From: Oceanispirochaeta sp963676905
GTDB lineage: Bacteria; Spirochaetota; Spirochaetia; DSM-2461
DNA length: 64,000 nucleotides
Assembly: GCA_963676905.2 (NCBI GenBank)
Contig: CAXXVE010000001.1
Span: 3,472,001 to 3,536,000 of the forward strand
Direction of reading: 5' to 3'
Part shown: piece by piece, positions 42,322 through 51,453 of the stretch
Numbering within the stretch: the stretch's first letter is position 1
Layout: every line of letters starts with the position of its first letter
The notes under the pieces: model-generated
The model's input: only the letters and a program-made list of their open reading frames with translations
Databases searched by the model: none
Told to the model about the DNA's origin: nothing
Translations under genes and position numbers: made by a program

Positions 42322-43893
42322 TTACTTCAGGTCCGAGGTGAAGAAGTACCTCAGTCCGGGATACTCCTCCACAGTGCGGTCGAGCATCCAGCGGCTGGGA
42401 GCAAGATAGATCATCTGTCCCCGTACATCCTCTGCAATTTTATTCTGGTTGTCAGCTACAAACTTGTCAAGAACAGCCTTGTCCTCGGCATGGATCCAGC
42501 AGGCTGTCTGAAAGTCAACAGGTTCGAAAATTGCAGTGGCCTTGTATTCGTTGGCAAGGCGGTGCTGAATAACATCAAGCTGCAGGGCACCGACAACACC
42601 GATGAGCCTTGTTTTTGTGCTGACCCTCGTGAAGATCTGAACAACCCCTTCCTCAGCAAGCTGGTCCAGACCGTTCCGGAACTGCTTGTCCTTCAGGGGG
42701 TCCTTGTTGACAACGGAGCGGAAGATCTGGGGGGCAAAGCTGGGAATTCCCTTGAAGACGATGCTCTCGCCCTCGGTAAGTGAGTCGCCGATCTTGAAGG
42801 TTCCCGTATCGTGAAGGCCGATGATGTCTCCGGGGAGCGCCGTATCAACGGTCTCACGGCTCTGGGCCATAAAAGCTGTTGGATTGGAGGTTTTGAAGCT
42901 CTTACCTGTGCGCACATGGGTGTAGGCTCTGTTCTTCTCAAACTCACCCGACACGATACGCATAAAAGCGATTCTGTCCCTGTGCCGGAGATCAAGGTTG
43001 GCGTGAATCTTGAAGATAAATCCTGTGAATCCCTTCTCATCGGACTCAACCATCCGGCTCTCCGCCTCAAAGGTTCCGGGACCGGGGGCCACATCGACAA
43101 AACAGTCAAGAAGCTCCCTGACACCGAAGTTGTTGATGGCGGAACCGAAAAAGACGGGAGTCAGCTCACCACCGATATAGAGTTCATGATCAAACTCGGG
43201 ATAGATCTCTGTTACAAGGGCGAGGTCCTCACGGAGCTTCTCAGCCTCATACTCACCAATTTTATGATCCAGGTCGCTGCTGTTCAGATCATCAATAACA
43301 ACACTGTCATTATCGTCCTGTATTCCATGGGCAGAGAAGAGGATCAGCTTCTTTTCATAGAGGCTGTATACACCCTTGAAGTTCTTTCCCTGTCCTACAG
43401 GCCAGCTCATGGGGCAGACTGTCACATTGAGTTCCTTTTCGATTTCATCAAGGAGTTCAATGGGTTCTTTGCCCTCACGGTCAAACTTGTTCACAAAGGT
43501 GATGATAGGAGTTTTCCGCATCCGGCAGATCTCGCAGAGTTTCCGTGTCCGTTCCTCAACACCCTTTACAGAGTCGATCACCATCAGCGTGGAGTCTACT
43601 GCAGTCAGGGTCCTGTAGGTATCCTCAGAGAAGTCGGCGTGACCCGGGGTATCGAGAATATTGACCTTGCGGCCCCTGTAGTCGAATCCCATTACCGATG
43701 TGGAGATAGAGATACCCCTGTTCTTTTCCATCTCCATAAAGTCGGACACTGTTTTTTTGTCATTCTTTCCCGACTTTACGGCTCCCGCCGCATGGATGGC
43801 ACCTCCGAAGAGGAGGAGCTTTTCGGTTATCGTCGTCTTACCCGCGTCAGGGTGGCTGATAATGGCAAAGGTGAGTCTTGTGTTTTCGGTCAT
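42322..43893 (-). CDS. prfC: Peptide chain release factor 3
   Basis: This 523-residue translational GTPase is full length for RF3, which removes RF1 and RF2 from the ribosome after peptide release. It has SHPDAGKTT (G1), GISISTSVM (G2), DTPGHADF (G3) and FVNKFDRE (G4), then the RF3-specific region (GIQDDNDSVVIDDL, FFGSAINNFGVRELLD) and a C-terminal domain with GVVGALQLDVIQHRL. The ATG immediately follows the stop of the upstream flavoprotein gene (no spacing). Compared with EF-G it lacks domains IV and V, which fits RF3. Confidence 0.96.
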   Translation of the reverse strand: MTENTRLTFAIISHPDAGKTTITEKLLLFGGAIHAAGAVKSGKNDKKTVSDFMEMEKNRGISISTSVMGFDYRGRKVNILDTPGHADFSEDTYRTLTAVDSTLMVIDSVKGVEERTRKLCEICRMRKTPIITFVNKFDREGKEPIELLDEIEKELNVTVCPMSWPVGQGKNFKGVYSLYEKKLILFSAHGIQDDNDSVVIDDLNSSDLDHKIGEYEAEKLREDLALVTEIYPEFDHELYIGGELTPVFFGSAINNFGVRELLDCFVDVAPGPGTFEAESRMVESDEKGFTGFIFKIHANLDLRHRDRIAFMRIVSGEFEKNRAYTHVRTGKSFKTSNPTAFMAQSRETVDTALPGDIIGLHDTGTFKIGDSLTEGESIVFKGIPSFAPQIFRSVVNKDPLKDKQFRNGLDQLAEEGVVQIFTRVSTKTRLIGVVGALQLDVIQHRLANEYKATAIFEPVDFQTACWIHAEDKAVLDKFVADNQNKIAEDVRGQMIYLAPSRWMLDRTVEEYPGLRYFFTSDLK

Positions 43894-45180
43894 TTAATTC
43901 AGTATTCCTTCGGCAGCCCTGATTCCGCTGGCCCAGGCGCCTGTAATTCCGCGGCTTGTTCCGGCGCCGTCACCGATCATATAAATATCTTCTTTTACCG
44001 CAAAGTGGCGGTTCTTGAATTCTGGTTTGTTGGCGTACATCTTGATCTCAGGGTAGTACATGATTGTCGAGGGGTGAAGCACACCGGGAATAATTGTATC
44101 AAGCTGCTTCATGGATTTCCAGATGGCCCTCATGATCTTGCTGGGCATAACAAGGTTGATGTCTCCGGGGGTACAGTTCTTGAGTGTCGGCTTGAAATCG
44201 TAGAGGTCATCGTTGAAGCTGTGCTCATAGGAGCGCTTGGACATCCGGAGGTCTCCCACCCTCTGCATAATGGGTCTTCCACCGCCAAGAAGTGCGGCCT
44301 GGAGACCAATAATCTCGGCATACTTGTGTCCGCTGGCCAGGGGCTCTGTCAGGCGGATTGTCTTGAGCATGGCAAAGTTGACAAGGCCGTTCTCCCCTTT
44401 CTTCTGCTTGGACCAGGCATGGCCGTTAACTGAGTAGAAATCCCGGCCGTCATGGGTTTTATACTTTTCCTGGACCACATGGGCATTGCCGCTGTTTGTA
44501 CAGAAGGTTCTGACCTTTCCGGGAAAGTGAAATTTAGGGTCGTAGTAGTCCTTAACGATGGGATAATGCTCCAGACGTGTTTCGATACGGACACCGATAT
44601 CCACAACATTGTCTATAAAGTAGATTCCCAGGTCCTTCATAACGGACTGGAGAAAGTGAAAGCCCTGACGCCCGGGGGCTATAATCAACGAGCCGTACTC
44701 ATACTCTCCATTGCTGCAGACAAGGAGTTTCTCTTTGTCTTTAACACCCAGAACCTCATTGCCAAGAGAGAATTCCACACCAAGCTCAACAAGTTCGGCG
44801 CAGAGTTTCTTGATAAGGGCAAGACCGCCGTCTGTTCCCAGATGGGACTGACGTATATTGATCAACTCCACACCAAGAGATGAAGCCCTCTTTTCGTATA
44901 TATCGAGGTTCTTCTTTTCCATAAGGTCAGGCTTGAGAATATCCTCTACCTGTTCGAGGTAGTGGTTTGCCTCGTCCTTTTCCCAGTTCTCGGCTGTAAA
45001 ACCGATGGGAAAGGTGAAGTTCATCTTACAGTCGTTCCGAAGACCGCCTGTTGAGTAGTTTGATTTATCCAGCATGAGGATTTTCATGGCAGGTTTTGCT
45101 TTTATAAGCTTGAAGGCAGCGCCCAGTCCCGCAGGGCCTGTTCCGACTATAATACAGTCATATTTTTTAATCTGAGTCAT
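43894..45180 (-). CDS. FAD-dependent NAD(P)-type oxidoreductase
   Basis: This flavoprotein of about 428 residues has an N-terminal Rossmann motif (GTGPAGLGAA, about residues 12-21), the LMLDKSNYSTGGL segment, SLIIAPGRQGF, and a C-terminal FAD motif (MIGDGAGTSRGITGAWASG). It resembles uncharacterised FAD-dependent oxidoreductases annotated as dehydrogenases; the substrate is unknown. The frame opens with GTG at 45189 (three extra residues), but the ATG at 45180 is the more natural start; neither has a good ribosome binding site. It is directly followed by prfC with no spacer, and preceded by the MBL-fold/cyclic-nucleotide gene on the same strand. Confidence 0.87.
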   Translation of the reverse strand: MTQIKKYDCIIVGTGPAGLGAAFKLIKAKPAMKILMLDKSNYSTGGLRNDCKMNFTFPIGFTAENWEKDEANHYLEQVEDILKPDLMEKKNLDIYEKRASSLGVELINIRQSHLGTDGGLALIKKLCAELVELGVEFSLGNEVLGVKDKEKLLVCSNGEYEYGSLIIAPGRQGFHFLQSVMKDLGIYFIDNVVDIGVRIETRLEHYPIVKDYYDPKFHFPGKVRTFCTNSGNAHVVQEKYKTHDGRDFYSVNGHAWSKQKKGENGLVNFAMLKTIRLTEPLASGHKYAEIIGLQAALLGGGRPIMQRVGDLRMSKRSYEHSFNDDLYDFKPTLKNCTPGDINLVMPSKIMRAIWKSMKQLDTIIPGVLHPSTIMYYPEIKMYANKPEFKNRHFAVKEDIYMIGDGAGTSRGITGAWASGIRAAEGILN

Positions 45181-45285
45181 GGGGAGCACTCTATTCTAAA
45201 TGAGAATAAAATTCCAGAGCGTAAAATGATTTACTGATAAGAGTTGGTAACTGATTTTATGCAGGCAGAGTCCGGCCGATTGCTG

Positions 45286-47472
45286 TCAGGTTCCGCCCCA
45301 GCAGGACCTGAGCTGGTAGAGTTTCCACTGGACTACGGGAATGTCCCTGAGTACCTCATGGGAGATCCTGTAAAAATCACAGGGGCCGCTTCCGGAAACA
45401 ACAGCCCGGAGCCCCTCATCTTTCCTTCCAGGATAGATTGGATAACCGCCCCAGGACTCGAATTTGCCAAGCTCGCCGACCTTCCTCATATTCCTGAAGA
45501 CTTCAAGGTTTCCCTTTTTGATAAGAAAGAGGTCACGGGTCCAGCCCCCTGGAATCTCATCACCCGGGAGAAGCTGTATAAAGGAGGACCGCATAGCCAG
45601 TTTGATAAGGTTCATATTGGAAATGCGGGAGCCGAAAAGGGAGGAACACCGGAAGTCAAAGACCATACGGCTCACCCGTTTCAGATTTTCCATCTCGTGA
45701 TTCTCAATAAGGAAGCGCAGGAAATCATCCTTGCTTATGGCAAGAGCCTCAACATAGGCCGCAGCTCTGTACGTTCCTTTTACAGGTTCATCCCACAGAC
45801 CGTTGAGCAGGCCGACTGTGCTGCCGGCGGTCATCTCATGGATATTCCCTGTCTCACTGAAAAGATAATCCACTTTCCCTGAAAGAATCAGATAGACCAC
45901 ATTGAGCTTGCTGCTGTCCTTGGCGATGATTGTCCCCGGACTGAACTCTTCGATGCTCCCTTTAAAGAGGGTCTTCAGATCCGAAGGACTCATCTCAGGA
46001 AAATAGGTATTCAGAATATTGAAGCCCTGCTGGCGGACATAATCATCCTCTGATGATATAAGGATATCCTGGGAACCGAAGTCCACGCTGTCACCTATCT
46101 GTCTCTCCTCATCACGAAGCTTTCTGTCCAGATGGCTTAAAATCAGCTTTCTGGAAAGGTCCTCACGAAAGTCAGAAGACTCGCCGTGGACCATGCCGCC
46201 TCCCACATCAACCTTTTTGATATCGGCGTACTCCAGATAGCGTCCCCAGATTTTGTCGTAATCCTCTCTGCTGATTCCCCTGCCGGGCTCATCAGATATA
46301 AATCCCTCAAGAACCTTCCTTGAGACGATATCCGCAAGATGGGCATAGGACTTGTAGCCATCTTCCGTTTCAACCCGGAAGTAGAAGATTGATGTTTCAA
46401 CGGGATGGGGAGAGAACAGAGGCTTCACCTCAAGGCCGTTCAGATTGTTCCACTCTTCCGTTTCAAGAAGAACGGGATCGAAGAGACTCTCAAAGAGCTC
46501 CTCCTTCTGCCCCATCAGCGCGGCCAGTTTCTTTCTGGCCGTATCCAGAACGAGAGGTGTGGCATAGTACTTTATCCGGTGGTCAGCCATAATCAGATAT
46601 GTCAGTCCGGCGAAGTGGTCGTCATGGATATGAGTGTGAAAGATCCCCTCAACATCGTTGACGCTCAGGCCCATTGCATTGAGGGAGTACTCGATATTGG
46701 GTCCCGCATCAATCAGATAGATTTTACCCTTGTAGCTTATAATACTTCCCATACAGGGGCGGCTGTTATCCCAGCCGTTGCCCTCTCCCGAGTGTATTAC
46801 CGAGAAAAACTCTCTTTTTACCTTTCTGAAATCAAGCTGATACGGGGGCTCATAGAGTTCATCGGCCTTCAGGTTCAAATCGATTTCAACAGACTCATCA
46901 AGGTAGCGCAGCATATAGCGGTTCAGGCCTGTTCGTTTCAAAAAGACATCGGGCCTCAGCTCTACCTCACCTCCGTTTACGACGGTAGTAGATATAAGTT
47001 CTTCAGGCTTGAGAATGGTTCCGAAGTTGAACTTCATCTTGAGGTTCCACAGAAAATCAAGGTCTTTGCCCGCGGCACCTGCAGCCTTGAACTCCTCTTT
47101 CGAAGCCAGACCGTAGTTTCCCCTGAAGATATAGTTCTTCTGGGCCTCAACCTGTTCGGCGGTACCGATTATCCAGGGCTTTTCGCCCTTGTTTCCGGGA
47201 TGCCCCGGCAGAACCATGCCCTGTTTATACATCATATGGAGTATGGGAAACTCGGCCAGATTGCAGAAGTAACCGTTCTGAACGGGAAGATCCGAAAGAA
47301 GTATGGCATTGGGGCCTGTTTCCATATAGACATCATCCCTGTCCATGGGGTGGATAATATTCTTGTTTTCAAGGTGCTTGATACCGTCCATGGGACAGCC
47401 GCACATCAGGTAGAGATCCCGCTCCGGAATCTCAAGCCAGAACAGTCCTGTAGCAATCTTTAGTAAATCCAT
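45286..47472 (-). CDS. MBL-fold hydrolase fused to cyclic-nucleotide-binding domains
   Basis: In this 728-residue multidomain protein, residues ~1-220 are an unknown N-terminal domain (GPNAILLSDLPVQNGYFCNLAEFP). Residues ~225-460 are a metallo-beta-lactamase fold with HTHIHDDH (about 277-284), FSPHPVETS, YAHLADIVS and GGGMVHGE, giving a full di-metal ligand set. Residues ~500-620 form a cyclic-nucleotide-binding beta roll (GTIIAKDSSKLNVVYLILSGKVDYL), and a second, more divergent one follows (about 630-728). It may be a hydrolase gated by a cyclic nucleotide; the substrate is unknown. An AAGGT ribosome binding site lies 4 bases before the ATG. It is 105 bases upstream of the flavoprotein gene. 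Confidence 0.83.
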   Translation of the reverse strand: MDLLKIATGLFWLEIPERDLYLMCGCPMDGIKHLENKNIIHPMDRDDVYMETGPNAILLSDLPVQNGYFCNLAEFPILHMMYKQGMVLPGHPGNKGEKPWIIGTAEQVEAQKNYIFRGNYGLASKEEFKAAGAAGKDLDFLWNLKMKFNFGTILKPEELISTTVVNGGEVELRPDVFLKRTGLNRYMLRYLDESVEIDLNLKADELYEPPYQLDFRKVKREFFSVIHSGEGNGWDNSRPCMGSIISYKGKIYLIDAGPNIEYSLNAMGLSVNDVEGIFHTHIHDDHFAGLTYLIMADHRIKYYATPLVLDTARKKLAALMGQKEELFESLFDPVLLETEEWNNLNGLEVKPLFSPHPVETSIFYFRVETEDGYKSYAHLADIVSRKVLEGFISDEPGRGISREDYDKIWGRYLEYADIKKVDVGGGMVHGESSDFREDLSRKLILSHLDRKLRDEERQIGDSVDFGSQDILISSEDDYVRQQGFNILNTYFPEMSPSDLKTLFKGSIEEFSPGTIIAKDSSKLNVVYLILSGKVDYLFSETGNIHEMTAGSTVGLLNGLWDEPVKGTYRAAAYVEALAISKDDFLRFLIENHEMENLKRVSRMVFDFRCSSLFGSRISNMNLIKLAMRSSFIQLLPGDEIPGGWTRDLFLIKKGNLEVFRNMRKVGELGKFESWGGYPIYPGRKDEGLRAVVSGSGPCDFYRISHEVLRDIPVVQWKLYQLRSCWGGT

Positions 47473-47535
47473 AATACCTTATTATCGGCAGTTTAAGAGT
47501 TTAGCTCTATATTTTTTTTAGAACCCACAATTTAA

Positions 47536-47564
47536 TGGACAAAATATCTATTCACCCTGATAAT
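47536..47564 (+). promoter_or_regulatory. Promoter of glpK
   Basis: TGGACA (47536-47541) and GATAAT (47559-47564) are separated by exactly 17 bases. The predicted start near 47571 lies just before the TGATC repeats at 47577-47610. Confidence 0.55.
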
Positions 47565-47576
47565 GTTATGAAAAGT

Positions 47577-47610
47577 TGATAATTGATCATAAATGATCAC
47601 TATTTGATCG
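47577..47610 (+). promoter_or_regulatory. Phased TGAT/TGATC repeats, candidate operator of glpK
   Basis: TGAT-type repeats occur at 47577 (TGATAA), 47584 (TGATCA), 47594 (TGATCA) and 47605 (TGATCG), the last three 10 and 11 bases apart, about one helical turn. The two TGATCA copies form an inverted repeat with a 4-base spacer. They lie between the predicted transcript start and the glpK ribosome binding site, as expected for a repressor site such as GlpR or GntR-type. The binding protein is unknown. Confidence 0.5.
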
Positions 47611-47624
47611 TTTCAGAGGTAAAT

Positions 47625-49103
47625 ATGAAATATATAATGGCATTGGATCAGGGAACAACAAGCTCCAGAGCCCTGATTATTGAGAAGAACGGAAGCATCA
47701 AGGGAATGGCCCAGAAGGAGTTTCCTCAGATTTTCCCGAAGGAACAGTGGGTTGAACACAACCCTGAAACCATCTGGGAGTGTCAGAAAGAGATGCTGTT
47801 CAAGGTTCTGAAAAACTTCAGGGTTTCTCTGAAAGAGATTTCCGCCATAGGAATTACAAACCAGAGAGAAACCACCGTTGTCTGGGACAGGACCACTGGT
47901 AAACCTGTCTACAATGCCATTGTATGGCAGTGCCGCCGTACGGCTGCCATCTGCCGTGAACTTCAGGATGCCGGATTGGCCCCCCTTTTTAAAACGAAGA
48001 CGGGCCTCCCCATCGACGCCTATTTTTCAGGCACCAAGATCAAGTGGATTCTTGACAATGTAGAGGGTGCCAGGGCAAAGGCTGAAGCGGGAGACCTTAT
48101 GTTCGGCACCATTGACAGCTGGCTAATTTGGAAACTCACTGCCGGAAGGGTCCATGTTACTGATATGACCAATGCAAGCCGTACTCTTCTGTTCAACATT
48201 CACAGCTGCAGCTGGGATGAAGAGCTTCTGTCTGCTCTGAATATCCCGTCATCCATGCTGCCTGAAGTCAGATCATCAAGTGAGATATACGGATATACCG
48301 ACAAAGAGATTTTCGGAGAGGAAATACCTGTAGCCGGAATAGCAGGGGATCAGCAGTCCGCTCTCTTCGGCCAGATGTGCCTTAAAAAGGGTGATGTGAA
48401 AAACACTTACGGCACCGGCTGCTTTTTACTTATGAACACAGGAGAGGAACCAATCATCTCCGATAAGGGCCTGATCACTACAATAGCCCTCAACAAAGAG
48501 GGAAAGACAACCTATGCCCTGGAGGGATCTATCTTTATGGGCGGCGCCGTAATGCAGTGGCTCAGAGACAATCTGGGAATTATTGCCAATGCTCCCGAAT
48601 GTGATGAGTGGGCCCAGAAGTGCGATGACAACGGAGGGGTCTATCTTGTGTCCGCCTTTCAGGGACTGGGAGCCCCCTACTGGGGTATGGAAGCCCGTGC
48701 CTCCATCAGCGGTTTGACACGGGGCAGCGACAAACGCCACATCTGCCGGGCGGCACTTGAATCCATAGCCTTCCGTTCCCGTGATGTTATTGATGTAATG
48801 AAGGAAGAATCGGGAATCCCCCTGCAGAGCGTCAAGGTGGACGGCGGGGCTTCCCGCAGTGATATCCTGATGCAGATTCAGAGCAATATCTCGAATTCTG
48901 AGGTAATTCGTCCTAAATCCATAGAAACTACAGCCCTGGGAGCCGCCTATCTTGCCGGATTGGCTGTTGGATTCTGGAAATCCATGGACGAAATCAGTAA
49001 AATCTGGAAAGAGGACCGGATCTTCAGTCCCTGTATGGACGAAGAAACCAGAGAATCCCTTTACAGCGGCTGGAAAGATGCCGTCAAGAAATGCCTTCTC
49101 TGA
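47625..49103 (+). CDS. glpK: Glycerol kinase
   Basis: This 492-residue protein phosphorylates glycerol to glycerol 3-phosphate. It has the FGGY kinase motifs: DQGTTSSRALI (phosphate 1), the VWQCRRTA region, IAGDQQSALFGQ (active-site Asp), NTYGTGCFLLMNTG and KVDGGASRSDILMQ (adenosine). The ATG at 47625 has a CAGAGG ribosome binding site; the extension to 47583 runs through the TGATC repeats and is rejected. No glpF or glpD is adjacent. The length matches GlpK (about 500). A perfect hairpin (CCGTCTC/GAGACGG at 49130-49151) separates it from the HEAT gene. Confidence 0.97.
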   Translation: MKYIMALDQGTTSSRALIIEKNGSIKGMAQKEFPQIFPKEQWVEHNPETIWECQKEMLFKVLKNFRVSLKEISAIGITNQRETTVVWDRTTGKPVYNAIVWQCRRTAAICRELQDAGLAPLFKTKTGLPIDAYFSGTKIKWILDNVEGARAKAEAGDLMFGTIDSWLIWKLTAGRVHVTDMTNASRTLLFNIHSCSWDEELLSALNIPSSMLPEVRSSSEIYGYTDKEIFGEEIPVAGIAGDQQSALFGQMCLKKGDVKNTYGTGCFLLMNTGEEPIISDKGLITTIALNKEGKTTYALEGSIFMGGAVMQWLRDNLGIIANAPECDEWAQKCDDNGGVYLVSAFQGLGAPYWGMEARASISGLTRGSDKRHICRAALESIAFRSRDVIDVMKEESGIPLQSVKVDGGASRSDILMQIQSNISNSEVIRPKSIETTALGAAYLAGLAVGFWKSMDEISKIWKEDRIFSPCMDEETRESLYSGWKDAVKKCLL

Positions 49104-49129
49104 TTTTGGTCCTTTAAATTTAACACAGT

Positions 49130-49151
49130 CCGTCTCTCATCCGGGAGACGG
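49130..49151 (+). other. Hairpin between glpK and the HEAT-repeat gene
   Basis: CCGTCTC (49130-49136) pairs perfectly with GAGACGG (49145-49151). No T run follows, so it is not a classic terminator. It may stabilise or attenuate the glpK message before the next gene, whose ATG is at 49170. Confidence 0.45.
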
Positions 49152-49169
49152 CGTAATATAAGGATTAAT

Positions 49170-51374
49170 ATGATGCCAAGGCTGACCTCCCTCAAAGACA
49201 ACGACAAAGGCAGAGCCGCACTGCAGAGTATGAGGGGGAACGGAGATGCCGTCGCCTGGCTGACTGAAACTCTGAAGTCTGTCAGTTTCCAGGAGAAAGA
49301 CGCCCCATGGAAAAAGCTTCTTCTTACAATGGAGGAAGAGCTCAGGTCCCTCGCCTTCAGCAGGGACTACCTCCTGCGTCTTCATGCCTGTTCTGTTCTT
49401 GTCCACTCGGAAAATGAAAACAGCCGCCGTATTCTCTGGGATATGCTGAAAGACAGCCACCGGGAAATCAGGATTTTTCTTGCGGGGAAACTGGTTTCAT
49501 CCGACCGCCACAGGCTGTACAACACACTCTTCCGGCTCTACCTGAACGACCCTGTCCTTCCCGTCAGAGAAGCGGCTTATCAGAGGATCAGAAAGGAGTT
49601 CTCCGACCTTTACATGATCCAGCCCTCGTCCCTGTCGGTTACTGAAAAGATCCACTGTCTGGAGCTTCTTGAGACCTCCTCGTCCCATGACCACAACCTG
49701 GCACTCGAGTTTTTGAAAGACTCTCAGCCCGGGGTTGTTCTTTCGGCAGCCCTCTTCCTTAAGAAATCGGGGACTCTTGATTCCCTTATCAAAAAGGCAA
49801 GACTCCGGGATATGGATGATCTTGAAAGACGTGTAGGCATCCTGAAAACAGCGGCCGACCACAGTATCGTCTCTTTCCTGCAGAAGAAGGACAATCTCGA
49901 AAACCCCGGTTCCCTTCTTCTTGCATTAACCATTTATGAAGCGGGAACGGGAAGTGACCTCTTTGCCTGGACCCTTGAAAAAATCTTTGCCCTCGGTGAG
50001 ACAAAGCGGCTCTATATGGAGATGAAGCAGCGGGCCCTCCGCTGCCTTGCCGAAAGAAAGGACCCGGAGACTCTGACTCTGGTACGGGACCTTCTCAAGA
50101 CTGATAAAAACAGGGGAATAATCGTTCCTTTCCTTCTTGAGCACCTCCCCTCCGAGGGAAGTCCTCTCTACTATCCTGTTCTCAAAGGCTTCCTCCTTCA
50201 GAAAGAGTTCCCCTACTGGGATAGCCTTCATAAGGCATTCAGGAGGATAACCCTCTGCAGCTGCCTCTCAGACTTCTTCACACTTGTGAAGGATACAAGC
50301 CGTCCAATGGAAGTCAGGCGCAGAGCCCTTGTCCTTCTTGCAGGCTACAGGGAGTACAGCAGCACCCTCTTCCTGCTTGAACACCTGGACCTCCTTAACA
50401 GGGATGATATGAAAGATCTATCCTCATCCGCCCGGGAGTGGGACAAAGAGGTATTCACATCCAATGTGACAAGAATATTCAAAGAGCCTGACGCAAGGCT
50501 TCATCAGAGCCTGATGGAACTTCTCAGCGCAGCGGGAATCAGAGACTTTATCACGTCCATGGAAGAGAACCTTCAATCCCCTGTTGCGGGTACTAGAATC
50601 AGCGCCCTCCATGCCCTGCGGCGCCTGGACAGCAGAGATTCAACAGATATTATGAAGGGCCTCTTCTACGACACAGAGCAGAAGGTTCAGGCCGAGTGCG
50701 CCTCCGTCTTTATCGAATGGGACAGGGAGGAGTGTTTTGACGAGGTCTACCGCCTTCTCAAAAACGGGTTTGAAGAGGATGAGCTGCATACTGTTATCCT
50801 TGATGCCTCTGCTGCATCGAAGAACTATAAGCTCCTTCCGATTCTGACTGTCCTTTTTGAAGAGAACAAAGATCTGACAGAGGGACTTCTGGCCAGCCTG
50901 GAAGGAAAAAACAGCCTGGAAGAGATCCGTATACTCACAAGACTCTACAGTGAAGGCTCCGGATACAGAAGGGAGTGCCTCCGTACTCTATTCACCGGAA
51001 TGGGAGAGGTAGCCGAAGGCAAACTGATGCTGCTTCTCAGCCAGGAGGCTGCCCTTAGACCCTCAATTACTGAGATTCTTGAAAAAACGGGCTATGTGGA
51101 CAGCTGTATCAACAGGCTCAAGGGCGGCTCCGCTTCAAAGAGGCTCAAGGCCTGTGAGGATCTCTGCGCCATTGCCACACTGAAAGCCTGCAGAGGGCTG
51201 CTGAAATCTGCAAAGGATATAAACAGGCAGATAAGAAAGATGAGCCTCGACTGTCTCAGGGAGACCAGTGAGAGCCAGGGTTATCTGAATGTTTTCAAGG
51301 AAGACCCCGACAAAAAGATCCGTCGTCTGGCTCTCTGGGCCGAGGCAAAGATAGAGAAAGACGGCCGCAGCTGA
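49170..51374 (+). CDS. Large HEAT-repeat protein of unknown function
   Basis: This 734-residue protein is built almost wholly of HEAT-like helical hairpins spaced 30-40 residues (DYLLRLHACSVLVHSENENSRRILW, VLPVREAAYQRIRKEF, VEVRRRALVLLAG-like, ISALHALRRLDSRDST, KIRRLALWAEAKIE). There is no signal peptide, membrane helix or catalytic motif, so it is a cytoplasmic scaffold or binding protein. An AAGGA ribosome binding site precedes the ATG; a second ATG follows directly. It lies 66 bases after glpK on the same strand and ends at a bidirectional terminator. HEAT-like repeats also occur in the GT2 protein at 56115-58982, but with different arrangement. Confidence 0.8.
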   Translation: MMPRLTSLKDNDKGRAALQSMRGNGDAVAWLTETLKSVSFQEKDAPWKKLLLTMEEELRSLAFSRDYLLRLHACSVLVHSENENSRRILWDMLKDSHREIRIFLAGKLVSSDRHRLYNTLFRLYLNDPVLPVREAAYQRIRKEFSDLYMIQPSSLSVTEKIHCLELLETSSSHDHNLALEFLKDSQPGVVLSAALFLKKSGTLDSLIKKARLRDMDDLERRVGILKTAADHSIVSFLQKKDNLENPGSLLLALTIYEAGTGSDLFAWTLEKIFALGETKRLYMEMKQRALRCLAERKDPETLTLVRDLLKTDKNRGIIVPFLLEHLPSEGSPLYYPVLKGFLLQKEFPYWDSLHKAFRRITLCSCLSDFFTLVKDTSRPMEVRRRALVLLAGYREYSSTLFLLEHLDLLNRDDMKDLSSSAREWDKEVFTSNVTRIFKEPDARLHQSLMELLSAAGIRDFITSMEENLQSPVAGTRISALHALRRLDSRDSTDIMKGLFYDTEQKVQAECASVFIEWDREECFDEVYRLLKNGFEEDELHTVILDASAASKNYKLLPILTVLFEENKDLTEGLLASLEGKNSLEEIRILTRLYSEGSGYRRECLRTLFTGMGEVAEGKLMLLLSQEAALRPSITEILEKTGYVDSCINRLKGGSASKRLKACEDLCAIATLKACRGLLKSAKDINRQIRKMSLDCLRETSESQGYLNVFKEDPDKKIRRLALWAEAKIEKDGRS

Positions 51375-51391
51375 ATAAAAGCTTATTAAGC

Positions 51392-51425
51392 AAAAAAAGC
51401 TCCCCTTGAACCGGGGAGTTTTTTA
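51392..51425. terminator. Bidirectional terminator between the HEAT gene and gpmI
   Basis: CTCCCC (51400-51405) pairs with GGGGAG (51413-51418), with a run of A before it (51392-51398) and a run of T after it. It serves both convergent genes. Confidence 0.88.
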
Positions 51426-51453
51426 TTTCCGGACACGATGTCCGGAGAGAGGC

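Noticed and set aside
42811..44433. 540-codon open frame on the plus strand, antisense to prfC and the flavoprotein gene
   Set aside because: It lies opposite two strongly supported genes, matches no family I know, and its length reflects codon bias of the real genes on the other strand.
46405..47463. 352-codon plus-strand frame opposite the MBL/cyclic-nucleotide gene
   Set aside because: Antisense shadow: no domain, no ribosome binding site, and the minus-strand frame carries clear MBL and cNMP motifs.
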